Source: Falsibacillus albus (GTDB taxonomy: Bacteria > Bacillota > Bacilli > Bacillales > DSM-25281). Taken from it: a stretch of DNA of 64,000 nucleotides. Shown one piece after another: positions 35,150 to 43,927 of this stretch (position 1 is the first letter of the stretch; each line of letters starts with the position of its first letter). The stretch spans positions 70,430-134,429 of the forward strand of contig NZ_RCVZ01000003.1 of NCBI RefSeq assembly GCF_003668575.1. The letters run 5' to 3'. Under the pieces are notes generated by a model, which saw nothing but the letters and a program-made list of their open reading frames with translations, did not search any database and was not told the origin of the DNA. The translations under genes and the position numbers were made by a program.

Positions 35150-35789
35150 ATTCTGGGATTTGCATGATGCTATAATTTTCTTCATTTGCTTGATTCCGAT
35201 TTTCATCGCTTTGATCTACTATAAAGATCTTCCCGATTCAATGGCTATCCACTTTGGTCCAAGTGGGGAGGCAGATAACTACCAATCAAAGAGTATGTTC
35301 CTTGTGATCCTGGTGCTTACAAATCTCGGCGTCTCGCTGCTTGTGAAATTCAGCCGATTTATCGATCCACGCAAACAGAATTACAGTAAATTTATGCGAG
35401 CTTTTTTGAAGACAAGATACATCATAGCGGTTCTTCTTGGAGGCATAGGTACGGCAACCATCTATTTCAATCTTGGGTATGCAATCGATATTAAGCTGAT
35501 TGTCCTCATCGGAGTCGGAGCCGTTTTTATCGGTCTTGGAAACTACATGGGACAGCTGCGGTCCAATTTCTTCATCGGCATCCGGACTCCTTGGACACTG
35601 TCCAGCGAAGAGAATTGGCGAAAGACCCACCGATTGGCAGGTCCATTATTCATGTTATGCGGAGTCCTTTTCATGATCTGCGGGTTTTTGCCGGGCGAAA
35701 TTGCCTTTAAAGTGATGCTCGGGATTATTTTTCTTCTTGCCTTGTTTACTTATGGCTATTCGTATTACCTCTTTAAAAAAGGAATATGA
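35133..35789 (+). CDS. sdpI: SdpI-family immunity/signal membrane protein
   Basis: A 218-residue protein with six membrane segments. The N-terminal DUF1648 motif is DLPDSMAIHFGPSGEADNY, and the C-terminal SdpI domain holds GNYMGQLRSNFFIGIRTPWTL and SEENWRKTHRLAGPLF. SdpI gives immunity to the SDP cannibalism toxin and signals to SdpR. The ATG at 35133 has GGGGG upstream. Confidence 0.92.
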   Translation: MNKKNKFWDLHDAIIFFICLIPIFIALIYYKDLPDSMAIHFGPSGEADNYQSKSMFLVILVLTNLGVSLLVKFSRFIDPRKQNYSKFMRAFLKTRYIIAVLLGGIGTATIYFNLGYAIDIKLIVLIGVGAVFIGLGNYMGQLRSNFFIGIRTPWTLSSEENWRKTHRLAGPLFMLCGVLFMICGFLPGEIAFKVMLGIIFLLALFTYGYSYYLFKKGI

Positions 35790-35821
35790 GCAGCGGGAAA
35801 TCCCACTGCTCATTTTTTTTG
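35788..35821 (+). terminator. Terminator of sdpR-sdpI
   Basis: GAGCAGCGGG pairs with CCCACTGCTC (one mismatch) and is followed by nine T residues on the plus strand. It starts inside the sdpI stop codon and covers the stop of the convergent methyltransferase gene. Confidence 0.88.
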
Positions 35822-36571
35822 GGCAATGATGTAAAAACGGTGGGCTTTTACATCAAAGAAGCCTTTACTTTCAATCTCTTGATGAAGTTTAAATAAAAAA
35901 TCCCTATATTTTTCGATCGAGAAATCATTGATTTGCCAAGGGATCGCCTTCAAGTAATAAATGACGGCTCCTATATCATAGAGGCGCGTGACCGGGTAAG
36001 CCTCATCTGACGTGGTGATGGAAAAGCCCGCTTCGATAAGCTTGTCAATGGCTGTTTTCAAATTCCAATCGGAGTAATCGAATTGATCAAGTGCGTCAAG
36101 CTCGATATTCAATCGCTGTAAATCGAGTCCGCCCACCTGCTGAGTAACGAATGTCCCTCCATCCTTAAGGACTCGTTTAACCTCTGATGCGTCAAATGAT
36201 TCGTGCCGGTTAATGACCAGTTCAAATTGGTCATCCTGAAAGGGCAAGAGATCATCTTCGCCTACCTCCTTCACTTCGACACCGATCGGTTCCAATCGGT
36301 CTTTCGCGATGGAAATATTCGGTTGGTATCCTTCCGTTGCATATGTATTTTCAGGCAGGGGCATGATCATGGAAAGAAATTCTCCTCCACCCGTTCCCAT
36401 ATCCAACATGGTGTCAACAAGCTGTTTCTGTTTCATCACTATCGATCCGTAGCTCCATGGAAGTGGTTCTGTATCCATGCGGTTCGTTTCGGCGAGAAAT
36501 GAAAAATCCCAGCCGCTGAAAGGGCTCTCGGCTTGTTTCACATAGTATTCAAATAATTCCTCTACACTCAA
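35810..36571 (-). CDS. Class I SAM-dependent methyltransferase
   Basis: A 253-residue methyltransferase with SAM-binding motif I LDMGTGGGEFLSMI, acidic loop ATEGYQPNISIAKDRL and motif post-I VINRHESFDASEVKRVLKDGG. The substrate is not known; the HESFD variant places it among the Bacillus-type uncharacterised enzymes. Start is TTG at 36571 with AAGGAG at spacing 7. Single gene. Confidence 0.85.
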   Translation of the reverse strand: MSVEELFEYYVKQAESPFSGWDFSFLAETNRMDTEPLPWSYGSIVMKQKQLVDTMLDMGTGGGEFLSMIMPLPENTYATEGYQPNISIAKDRLEPIGVEVKEVGEDDLLPFQDDQFELVINRHESFDASEVKRVLKDGGTFVTQQVGGLDLQRLNIELDALDQFDYSDWNLKTAIDKLIEAGFSITTSDEAYPVTRLYDIGAVIYYLKAIPWQINDFSIEKYRDFLFKLHQEIESKGFFDVKAHRFYIIAQKK

Positions 36572-36633
36572 TGGCTTTCTCCTTCCTTATCCAATTTTTT
36601 TTTGAATTGTAACATAATGAATGAAAATAAAAT

Positions 36634-36659
36634 AGCAGAATGGCCCATGGCATCCTGCT
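36634..36659 (-). terminator. Terminator of the amino-sugar operon (after murQ)
   Basis: AGCAG / CTGCT close a hairpin with an inner GCC/GGC stem; the minus strand then reads ATTTTATTTTC. About 30 bp past the murQ stop. Confidence 0.6.
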
Positions 36660-36686
36660 AATCCATACCTATTGATTTATGTGTTG

Positions 36687-37592
36687 TCACGAAAGCTTCA
36701 AAGTATCTTCAATGGCCGCCCGTAAATGTCCGTTATGCTTTTGGAGCATTTCGGCAACTTCAGGACCTTTCAATCCAGTTACCAAAGAAAGGATCGCCGG
36801 CTTTGCCGATTTGAATTCCTTCATCGCGGCGTCCGCTTCTTCTAACGTCACACCTGCTGCCTCAGCAACAATCAGCTTTGCCCTCTCTTTCAGCTTTTCA
36901 TTGGATGCCATGACGTCGACCATTAAATTGCTGTAAACCTTGCCCATTTGAATCATCGTACCTGTCGAAAGCATATTAAGGATAAGCTTTTGTGCTGTAC
37001 CAGCTTTCATTCGGGTAGATCCGGTCACTACCTCAGGACCTACTTCGGCAACGAGGGCCTCATCAGCGACGGCTTCCATCTCGGACTGTGGGGTGCACAC
37101 AAGGGCCGCGACCTTAGCCCCGAGTTCTTTCGCTTGTTTCATCGCAGCAATCGTATAGGGAGTCCTGCCGCTGGCAGCGATGCCGATGACTACATCGTTT
37201 GGTCCCACCTTTTTAGCGGTGATGTCTTCCCTGCCTTTTTCCTCGTCATCTTCCGCCCCCTCGAGGGCATATTGGATCGCTTGATCGCCGCCGGCAATGA
37301 TGGCAATTACCTGATCTGGTGATGTCCCGTAAGTCGGTGGACATTCGGAAGCATCCAGGATCCCAAGTCTCCCGCTTGTTCCAGCCCCTATATATATCAG
37401 TCTTCCCCCCTTCTTCATACCTGCCACGATCCAATCGATTACCTTGGCAACCTGAGGAAGAATGGATTCAATGGCTGAAGCCACCGTTTTATCTTCATCA
37501 TTGATTTTCTTCACCATTTCCAAGGTAGATACTTGATCGATATCGAATGTATGATCATTTCGTTTTTCCGTTAATATATTTTGAAGGTTCAT
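36687..37592 (-). CDS. murQ: N-acetylmuramic acid 6-phosphate etherase MurQ
   Basis: SIS-domain lyase that cleaves the lactyl ether of MurNAc-6-P to give GlcNAc-6-P and lactate. The 301-residue protein shows GAGTSGRLGILDASECPPTYG with the catalytic glutamate and GIAASGRTPYTIAAMKQA. It directly follows anmK (TAAATG junction). Its product feeds NagA, encoded on the other arm of the locus. Confidence 0.96.
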   Translation of the reverse strand: MNLQNILTEKRNDHTFDIDQVSTLEMVKKINDEDKTVASAIESILPQVAKVIDWIVAGMKKGGRLIYIGAGTSGRLGILDASECPPTYGTSPDQVIAIIAGGDQAIQYALEGAEDDEEKGREDITAKKVGPNDVVIGIAASGRTPYTIAAMKQAKELGAKVAALVCTPQSEMEAVADEALVAEVGPEVVTGSTRMKAGTAQKLILNMLSTGTMIQMGKVYSNLMVDVMASNEKLKERAKLIVAEAAGVTLEEADAAMKEFKSAKPAILSLVTGLKGPEVAEMLQKHNGHLRAAIEDTLKLS

Positions 37593-38777
37593 TTATTTCC
37601 CTGCCTTCTGTAGTATTTTTTTATGGTCCCCTCCTGGAGGCAGTGTGATATTCCCGAGTATGACCGATGAGGATGCCCCCGTCACCCGGGGGACATTCAC
37701 AGCTTGTTGATGGATGGTCTCATTGGCCAACACGGCAAAGGCGATCGCTTCCTTTGCCTCAGAAGAAAAGCCGATATCTTCCTGTGTTCCAATATCGACA
37801 TCAGGCATCAGCTTCCTCAGCATCGTCATCAATGTTGAATTATAGCTCCCTCCGCCGCCGATGATGACTTGATCGATCTTCAGCTTGGGAAAAATAAACG
37901 ATTGATAGGACTTGGCGATGGAAGCGGCTGTAAAATAGGTGGCAGTGGCGATTAGATCTTCAGCCGGTTTGTGGCCATGATCACGTAAAAAAGCATCGGT
38001 GAAGCCTTTTCCAAACAGCTCCCTTCCTGTGGATTTGGGAGGAGCCTTTGAGAAAAAGTCCATTCTGAGCCATTCCGCTACCATTTCTTCATCAACGATG
38101 CCAGCTGCTGCCCATTGTCCATTTGGATCATAAGGGCTTCCTTTTAAACGGAGACTTAATTCATCCATGACCATGTTTCCGGGTCCCGTATCAAAAGCAA
38201 ACACGTTTCCCAGGTTCATCCCTTTTGGCAGGACGGTGACATTTCCAATACCGCCAATGTTCTGCAGGGCCCGATTCTTTTTGGGGTCGTTATACAAGAT
38301 GCATTCTGTATATGGCACTAAGGGAGCACCCTCCCCGCCTGCTGCCATATCCATTGCCCTGAAGCCGGATACCACCATCGTGTTTGTCTCATGAGCGATC
38401 ACTGCTGCCTCTCCAATCTGAAGTGTGGATTTAGTATACAGGTCGCTTCCATTGGGAATGTGATAGATTGTCTGGCCATGCGAACCGATCAAATCAATGA
38501 CATCAAGCGGCACCCCTGCTTCTGTGCATACATGCCTAACAGCATCGGCAAATTTCTTTCCTAATTTAAAATTCAAGCTGCAAATGGAGGCAGCATTTGA
38601 TAGATCGATATCCATGCTATCCAGGATTTCTCTTTTCAATGTTTCTTCAAACGGCATCGTAGAAAAGTGAAGAAGGTCCACCTTGGAATCCATGCCGTAT
38701 CCTTTTATTTTGACGATCGCGGCATCGATCCCATCGACCGATGTTCCTGACATCAATCCAACGACGATCTTTTCCAT
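37593..38777 (-). CDS. anmK: Anhydro-N-acetylmuramic acid kinase AnmK
   Basis: Converts 1,6-anhydroMurNAc plus ATP to MurNAc-6-P. 394 residues, with MSGTSVDGIDAA, GSHGQTIYHIP, FDTGPGNMVMDEL and IGGGGSYNSTLM typical of AnmK. ATG at 38777 (AAAGGGG upstream) overlaps the kinase gene upstream by 25 bp; longer in-frame starts lie inside that gene. AnhydroMurNAc comes from lytic transglycosylases, so the enzyme points to recycling or scavenging of turnover products. Confidence 0.94.
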   Translation of the reverse strand: MEKIVVGLMSGTSVDGIDAAIVKIKGYGMDSKVDLLHFSTMPFEETLKREILDSMDIDLSNAASICSLNFKLGKKFADAVRHVCTEAGVPLDVIDLIGSHGQTIYHIPNGSDLYTKSTLQIGEAAVIAHETNTMVVSGFRAMDMAAGGEGAPLVPYTECILYNDPKKNRALQNIGGIGNVTVLPKGMNLGNVFAFDTGPGNMVMDELSLRLKGSPYDPNGQWAAAGIVDEEMVAEWLRMDFFSKAPPKSTGRELFGKGFTDAFLRDHGHKPAEDLIATATYFTAASIAKSYQSFIFPKLKIDQVIIGGGGSYNSTLMTMLRKLMPDVDIGTQEDIGFSSEAKEAIAFAVLANETIHQQAVNVPRVTGASSSVILGNITLPPGGDHKKILQKAGK

Positions 38778-39682
38778 CGGTCCGTCCCCTTTGCCATCTG
38801 CCATGCATAGATCGCCCCTGCAGCCGGTGAGCTTTCTGATGGAGCCCATTTGCTCCCTTCGTAAAGCATTTCAAGCTGCTTCTTAAACTCTCCTTGAACG
38901 AATTCATTTTTTTCAAGCAAACTTCCTTTAATGCTGACAAGCACCTTTTCCCTCTGAAAATCCAGTTTTTTCAGCAGGAAATAGGTTTGCTGCGCTAATT
39001 GTATTCCTGCTTGTTGAAAAAGGGAGTTGGCATGTTCATTCCCTTTTAGCGCCATTTCATATATATGGGTGGATAATGCCGCAATCTGATCTTTGGTAGA
39101 TTGGTAGACAAATCCTTTTAAATCATTGGCTTCCTTCAGCTGAAGCACGCGCATGATGGATTCGCTCAAGTCTGTAAATGGGATTCCTTTGTCTGCACAT
39201 ATCGCAATTTGTCTGCACGCCTCCATCGCAATATGATAGGAGCTTCCCTCGTCGCCAAGAAGATGTCCCCATCCTCCTGTGTATCCTTCTTTTTTTCCAT
39301 TTCTCCCAAATGAAACCGAACCCGTTCCCGCAATGGTGACCACACCGTCGCTCCCTTTTAATAAGGAGAAATGGGCCAGCTCGGCATCATTCATTAATAG
39401 GATTGGGATTGAGAACTCTTTTCTTAATTCTGTATACATCAAATCTTTATAATTACCTGCTTCAATTCCTGCTATGCCTGCTGCAACAGCTTTGCACTCC
39501 GCTCCGAAACGGCTTTGGAGACAATCTATTAACACCTTTTTGATATTTTGGAGGGCTTGGGGAAAATCAACCGCTGGATTCCCGATTCCTGATTTGGCTT
39601 CGAATAAAATGTCTTCGTCCTGATTTAAAATGAGAGCAGTGGTTTTCGTTCCTCCCGCATCAACTCCGATGACCAACTCCAT
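38753..39682 (-). CDS. murK: BadF/BadG/BcrA/BcrD-type kinase, MurK-like (MurNAc/GlcNAc kinase)
   Basis: ASKHA-fold sugar kinase of 309 residues. Phosphate-1 motif GVDAGGTKTTALIL, GNPAVDF, MNDAELAHFSLL and phosphate-2 motif TIAGTGSVSFGRNG are present. The BadF/BadG kinases closest to this setting include MurK of Clostridium, which phosphorylates MurNAc and GlcNAc at O6. Location between mupG and anmK-murQ supports that role. Start after GGGGGAG. Confidence 0.85.
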   Translation of the reverse strand: MELVIGVDAGGTKTTALILNQDEDILFEAKSGIGNPAVDFPQALQNIKKVLIDCLQSRFGAECKAVAAGIAGIEAGNYKDLMYTELRKEFSIPILLMNDAELAHFSLLKGSDGVVTIAGTGSVSFGRNGKKEGYTGGWGHLLGDEGSSYHIAMEACRQIAICADKGIPFTDLSESIMRVLQLKEANDLKGFVYQSTKDQIAALSTHIYEMALKGNEHANSLFQQAGIQLAQQTYFLLKKLDFQREKVLVSIKGSLLEKNEFVQGEFKKQLEMLYEGSKWAPSESSPAAGAIYAWQMAKGTDRWKRSSLD

Positions 39683-39697
39683 CTTTTCTCCCCCTGT

Positions 39698-40783
39698 TCA
39701 AACTTTCTGGAAAGCAAATTTGCCCCATGGCTCAAGATAATCGATCAAGAAAATCTCTTCTTCGCGTATCCTGCCAACGACATTTGTTTTTCCAGAGTTC
39801 TTCATATCCTTCAAAGCGATTTGCAGCTCCCCTGCATACTGTCCATATAAATCATTTTCAATCAATATGTCTCCCCGGCGAATATCCGGTGTATGGGACG
39901 GTTTGAATTCACTTCCGCGATATTTGACCCTGCTTTGGGTTGACCGGATCATATAGTCCGAAACATCCCCCCTGTAAAAATGGAACTCTTCAAAAATGAT
40001 TGTTTCCTCAAGCTTGGTCGTATTTTCGTACAATTCGACCGACAGCGTAATTTTATCTTTATTGATGCTGCTTAAAGCGGCCAACTCCCTTTCCGACGCA
40101 TAGGCATTCCCGATCAATACATCATCGACCAAACCTGTCGCAAACAAATGCTTGGCTTGGACATCTATCGGCAATTCACGATGCATTTCCAATGTCGGGA
40201 GCCCTTCGACCACTGGCCATGGACCAAACGAGGCGTCATGGGAGGAAACGAAGGCTGCAGTCCTGATCCCCAGATCTTTGAATTTTTGACTGCATTGGAT
40301 GAAAAACGGGTATGATAGCCCGGCGTATCGGTGCGGGTAAAAATTGTGGCAGCCCAATAACATAGATTTATTCGGTTGAAAGGCCATGATATTATCAATA
40401 TATTTCGTTGCATTGCTCATATTCAGTTCAATTTTCAATTGATGGGGATTGTATGTCATGATCGACTCCTCGCTTCCGGTGAATCCCAGATCAAGGCGTA
40501 TCCCCGCAGCACCAAGATCTGCAAAAAAAGATAGATCATCATAGGAAATTTCCAGTTCTTTGAATACCCGCGGACTGATATCGGCAATCACTTCCATGCC
40601 AAGTTCGTTCGCATGTGCAATCGTTTTTTTAAAGTTCGAAATGACTTTTTCCTTTTCCCCATCCACCGATAATAAACACGTGAATACTCGCTTAAAACCA
40701 TACTGATTTGCAAGCGAAATGTACTCCATATCCCTTTCAGGTGTTGAATGATTCGGATAAATCGATATACCCAGCCGTTTCAT
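39698..40783 (-). CDS. mupG: MupG-like 6-phospho-N-acetylmuramidase (DUF871)
   Basis: DUF871 TIM-barrel protein of 361 residues: MKRLGISIYPNHSTPERDM, GIRLDLGFTGSEESIMTYNP, GCHNFYPHRYAGLSY, FVSSHDASFGPWPVVEGLPT and a C-terminal beta domain. In Staphylococcus aureus MupG cleaves MurNAc6P-GlcNAc to MurNAc-6-P and GlcNAc. The same fold was formerly annotated as outer surface protein. Here it is clustered with a PTS and MurQ, which fits the same reaction on a PTS-phosphorylated disaccharide. Confidence 0.88.
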   Translation of the reverse strand: MKRLGISIYPNHSTPERDMEYISLANQYGFKRVFTCLLSVDGEKEKVISNFKKTIAHANELGMEVIADISPRVFKELEISYDDLSFFADLGAAGIRLDLGFTGSEESIMTYNPHQLKIELNMSNATKYIDNIMAFQPNKSMLLGCHNFYPHRYAGLSYPFFIQCSQKFKDLGIRTAAFVSSHDASFGPWPVVEGLPTLEMHRELPIDVQAKHLFATGLVDDVLIGNAYASERELAALSSINKDKITLSVELYENTTKLEETIIFEEFHFYRGDVSDYMIRSTQSRVKYRGSEFKPSHTPDIRRGDILIENDLYGQYAGELQIALKDMKNSGKTNVVGRIREEEIFLIDYLEPWGKFAFQKV

Positions 40784-40800
40784 AAACCAAAAACCTCCCC

Positions 40801-40840
40801 AGCCCCCCCTTTCTGGTGCCTGTCACCTGTAAGGGGGGGC
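40801..40840 (-). other. Strong GC-rich hairpin between IIA and mupG
   Basis: AGCCCCCCCTT pairs with AAGGGGGGGC, with an inner GGTG/CACC pairing. On the minus-strand transcript it lies after the IIA stop and before the mupG ribosome site; no T run follows it in that direction. It may set relative expression or protect an mRNA end. On the plus strand T runs follow it, but no plus-strand gene ends there. Confidence 0.65.
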
Positions 40841-40846
40841 CATTTT

Positions 40847-41176
40847 TTATTTTTGAAGTGTGTCGATTTTTTTGAGCAGTTTGATCATTTGTTCGATCAA
40901 GTTGATTTCGCTTATGGATGTCATGAGGTGGTCCTGTGCGTGGATCATGAGCAGGGACTTTTCAAAGTGTGTGCCATTGATTTCAGCCTGGATAAGCTTT
41001 GTTTGCGTCTTATGCGCTTCATTTAGTTCTTTATGGGCGTCCTCCATCAGCTTATCAGCTTCTTCAAATTCGTTTCGATGCCCCGCTTCCAACGCTTCAT
41101 ACGCAATGCTTTTGGCATTTCCACCATGAGAGATGATCGTAAAAATATCCGTTTCGACATTGATTGAATTTTCCAT
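40847..41176 (-). CDS. PTS lactose/cellobiose-family IIA component
   Basis: A 109-residue all-helical PTS IIA of the Lac family. The phosphorylated histidine is probably His79 in LLMIHAQDHLMTS. ATG at 41176 with AGGAGG at spacing 9; earlier in-frame ATGs are too close to the ribosome site. It is the first gene of the minus-strand arm, while the IIB and IIC partners are on the divergent plus-strand arm. Confidence 0.93.
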   Translation of the reverse strand: MENSINVETDIFTIISHGGNAKSIAYEALEAGHRNEFEEADKLMEDAHKELNEAHKTQTKLIQAEINGTHFEKSLLMIHAQDHLMTSISEINLIEQMIKLLKKIDTLQK

Positions 41177-41246
41177 GTAAGACATCCTCCTGATTCGGGA
41201 CAAAACTAAATTATATTCGGCTTTGTACCAATATATTCTCTTAAAC

Positions 41247-41308
41247 TGAAATTTAATTTTTGAAAATACAAATTTACATTGAAATTTTATTTCAGACTAT
41301 CATATAAT
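41247..41308. promoter_or_regulatory. Divergent control region with RpiR-type palindromes
   Basis: The palindrome TGAAATTTTATTTCA (41280-41294) overlaps the -35 of a plus-strand promoter TTGAAA (41279-41284) and TATAAT (41303-41308), spacing 18. A second, weaker copy TGAAATTTAATTTTT lies at 41247-41261 on the side of the minus-strand arm. TGAAAT-N3-ATTTCA sites are typical for RpiR-family regulators, and such a gene starts just downstream. Confidence 0.72.
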
Positions 41309-41358
41309 CATATTAAAACGAAAACCCTTTCAATTCAATCATTATTTTGGAGGTGATT

Positions 41359-42219
41359 ATGGAACGTTTTTATATGCTGCAACTCATTGAAAATCAAATG
41401 AATCATTACAGCCCAGCAGAACAATCCGTGGCAAATTTCGTCCTGGAGCATCCAGAAGAAGTACTCTCCATGACAACGAAACAATTGGCTGCTGCGTGCC
41501 AAAGCAGTGAAGCAACCATCATCCGTTTTTGCAAACGAATAGGAATCAATAGTTTTAAAGGATTGAAAATCGAAATTGCAAAGGAAGTCAGTTTGGAAGG
41601 CAATCAACACGATGAAACCGCCTCTCCCCTTCAATTTGAGGATGACCTGGTGACAGTGGTTTCGAAAGTGACCGCCAAAACCATACAAGCCTTGAATAAT
41701 ACGAAAAATCTCGTATCCATTGAACAGTTGGATCAAGCCGTCTGTGCCATGCATGAGGCAGAGAGAATTTATGTATTTGGGGCTGGAGGATCTTCATTGG
41801 TCGCCAACGATTTGACTCAAAAGCTGCTTCGAATCGACTTTTCCGTCTTTCAATCCAACGATATCCATGTTCAGATGATGATGGCTGCGAACATGACTGA
41901 AAGGGACATTTTGTTTGTGGTTTCAACTTCAGGTAAGACCAGGGAGATTTTACAACTGCTTTCCATCGCGAAGGAAAAAGGAACTTCGACCATTCTATTG
42001 ACACAGCATGGAAAATCACCTGCAAAAAGGATGGCCGATATCCTCCTTTCCATTTCCAATGAAGAGCAAAATATTCGCATTGGCACAATGACAGCACGCA
42101 TTGCTCAACTAGCGGTGATTGATATTCTATTCATCGCCCTCTGTACGAGAAGAGGCAGCCGTGTTTACAAAAAAATCATCGATACCCATCAAGCTGTACA
42201 GAGAATGCAGAAACAGTAA
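41359..42219 (+). CDS. RpiR-family transcriptional regulator (MurR-like)
   Basis: A 286-residue regulator with an N-terminal RpiR helix-turn-helix (TTKQLAAACQSSEATIIRFCKRIG) and a C-terminal SIS sugar-phosphate-binding domain (RIYVFGAGGSSLVANDL, VVSTSGKTREILQLL). It probably senses MurNAc-6-P or a related sugar phosphate and controls both arms. ATG at 41359 preceded by GGAGG; first gene of the plus-strand arm. Confidence 0.92.
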   Translation: MERFYMLQLIENQMNHYSPAEQSVANFVLEHPEEVLSMTTKQLAAACQSSEATIIRFCKRIGINSFKGLKIEIAKEVSLEGNQHDETASPLQFEDDLVTVVSKVTAKTIQALNNTKNLVSIEQLDQAVCAMHEAERIYVFGAGGSSLVANDLTQKLLRIDFSVFQSNDIHVQMMMAANMTERDILFVVSTSGKTREILQLLSIAKEKGTSTILLTQHGKSPAKRMADILLSISNEEQNIRIGTMTARIAQLAVIDILFIALCTRRGSRVYKKIIDTHQAVQRMQKQ

Positions 42220-42235
42220 TATTGGAGGGAATAGA

Positions 42236-42541
42236 ATGAAAGTCTTGTTTGTATGTTCAGGCGGCATGTCTAGTGCCATCGTAGTAAACGCATTAAAGAA
42301 AGAAGCTGAAAAGGAAGGCATGGAGATGGATGTTCACGCCATCGGGACAGGGGAAGTATCCGAGGAGATGGGAAATGGATGGGACATTTGTATGGTCGCT
42401 CCGCAGATCCGCCATCGCTTTGATACTGTAAAAAAAGCGGCAGACGAGGCTGGGGTGCCTTGTGATGCCATACCTCCTCAAGCCTATACACCTCTTGGTG
42501 GTCCGGCCTTGCTGAAAAAGATCAAGGAAATTAAAGGCTAA
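42236..42541 (+). CDS. PTS lactose/cellobiose-family IIB component
   Basis: A 101-residue IIB with active Cys7 in LFVCSGGMSSAIVVNAL and the C-terminal family stretch CDAIPPQAYTPLGG. The start at 42236 follows GGAGGG. Lies 16 bp after the regulator and 30 bp before IIC. It takes phosphate from the IIA encoded on the other arm. Confidence 0.93.
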   Translation: MKVLFVCSGGMSSAIVVNALKKEAEKEGMEMDVHAIGTGEVSEEMGNGWDICMVAPQIRHRFDTVKKAADEAGVPCDAIPPQAYTPLGGPALLKKIKEIKG

Positions 42542-42571
42542 TCGATTTTTTAAAAAGGGGATGGAGAAATT

Positions 42572-43843
42572 ATGCAGAAGTTTGTTGCATGGTTAGAAAA
42601 AAATCTTTCCGGTCCAATGGCGCGCTTGTCTGAACAGCGACATTTGCAAGCCATTCGCGACGGGGTTATTTCAGCGTTGCCGTTCATTATTGTTGGTTCA
42701 TTTTTCTTGATCGTCGCTTTCCCGCCGCTGCCGAAAGATTGGGCAATATCAGAATGGGCCGCGAAGCATATCGGGGAAATCTTGATTCCATACCGGATGA
42801 CAATGTATATCATGTCGCTCTATATAGCCTTTGGGGTCGGATACAATCTGGCGAAAAGCTATAAGCTGGACCCATTGTCCGGTGCGCAAATTTCAGCAGC
42901 CGCTTTCTTGCTGACAATTATGCCTCAGGCTACAAAAGACTTGGGGATGGTTATTCCGATGGCCAATATGGGCGGCCACGGATTGTTCGTTGCCATGATC
43001 ATATCGATTGTTGCAGTAGAAATTATGCGTTTCTGCAAGGTCAAAAATATCACCATCAAAATGCCAGAGCAGGTTCCACCATCGGTTGCCCGTTCATTTG
43101 AGGCGTTAATTCCGGTTGCAATTGTTATTTTATTAGTTTCTGCTTTTACCGTTTTACTCGGAATCGACCTTCATGTTGTTGTGGATAAAGCTGTAGCTCC
43201 ATTTGTTAAAGCTGGAGACAGCATTTTCGGTGTCCTTCTGCCTGTTTTCTTAATTACTTTCTTCTGGGCATTTGGTATTCATGGGGTTTCTGTCGTCGGC
43301 ACTGTCGCAAGACCGCTTTGGGAAAGATACATCGGTGACAACGCAGAAGCAGTTGCAGCAGGACATGTAGCTCCACACATTGCTCCTGAAACGTTCTATC
43401 AATGGTTCATTTGGATCGGCGGAGCAGGCGCAACACTCGGGCTTGTTCTTTGCATGATCTTCTTCTCTCGTTCAAAATATTTGAAAACGCTGGGACGCGC
43501 TTCATTCCTTCCAGGTTTGTTCAATATCAATGAACCGGTTATCTTCGGTGCTCCGATCGTGTTGAATCCGATCCTGATCATCCCGTTTGTCATCACACCG
43601 CTTATTACCGGTACATTGGCTTATATCGCTACAGCGGTTGGGTTCGTTACACCAACATTTGTTCAGCCTCCTTGGACGCTGCCAGCGCCGATCGGTGCCT
43701 ATCTTTCAACCGGCGGAGATTGGAATGCCGTGATACTTGTGGTCGTTAACGTAGCCATTTCCTTCTTTATCTACTTCCCATTCTTCAAAATGTATGATCG
43801 GAAAATGATGGAAGAAGAGCACAGTCAAGACCAAGCTGCATAA
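42572..43843 (+). CDS. PTS lactose/cellobiose-family IIC permease
   Basis: A 423-residue membrane permease with about ten hydrophobic segments. It has the Lac/Cel-family signature FNINEPVIFGAPIVLNP and the N-terminal amphipathic region FVAWLEKNLSGPMARLSEQRH. The substrate is inferred to be a GlcNAc/MurNAc-containing saccharide because it is enclosed by mupG, murQ, nagA and nagB. Chitobiose is an alternative. Confidence 0.93.
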   Translation: MQKFVAWLEKNLSGPMARLSEQRHLQAIRDGVISALPFIIVGSFFLIVAFPPLPKDWAISEWAAKHIGEILIPYRMTMYIMSLYIAFGVGYNLAKSYKLDPLSGAQISAAAFLLTIMPQATKDLGMVIPMANMGGHGLFVAMIISIVAVEIMRFCKVKNITIKMPEQVPPSVARSFEALIPVAIVILLVSAFTVLLGIDLHVVVDKAVAPFVKAGDSIFGVLLPVFLITFFWAFGIHGVSVVGTVARPLWERYIGDNAEAVAAGHVAPHIAPETFYQWFIWIGGAGATLGLVLCMIFFSRSKYLKTLGRASFLPGLFNINEPVIFGAPIVLNPILIIPFVITPLITGTLAYIATAVGFVTPTFVQPPWTLPAPIGAYLSTGGDWNAVILVVVNVAISFFIYFPFFKMYDRKMMEEEHSQDQAA

Positions 43844-43869
43844 ACAATGCTCCAAATAAAATAAGAATC

Positions 43870-43908
43870 GGGGCTGTCATGGATGTATCGGGACAGTCCC
43901 TTTCTTTT
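43870..43908 (+). terminator. Terminator or attenuator after IIC
   Basis: GGGGCTGTC / GGACAGTCCC hairpin followed by TTTCTTTT. It lies between IIC and the small membrane protein, so nagA-nagB may be expressed partly by read-through or from another promoter. Confidence 0.7.
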
Positions 43909-43927
43909 CAAAGAAAAGGGTGAAAAA

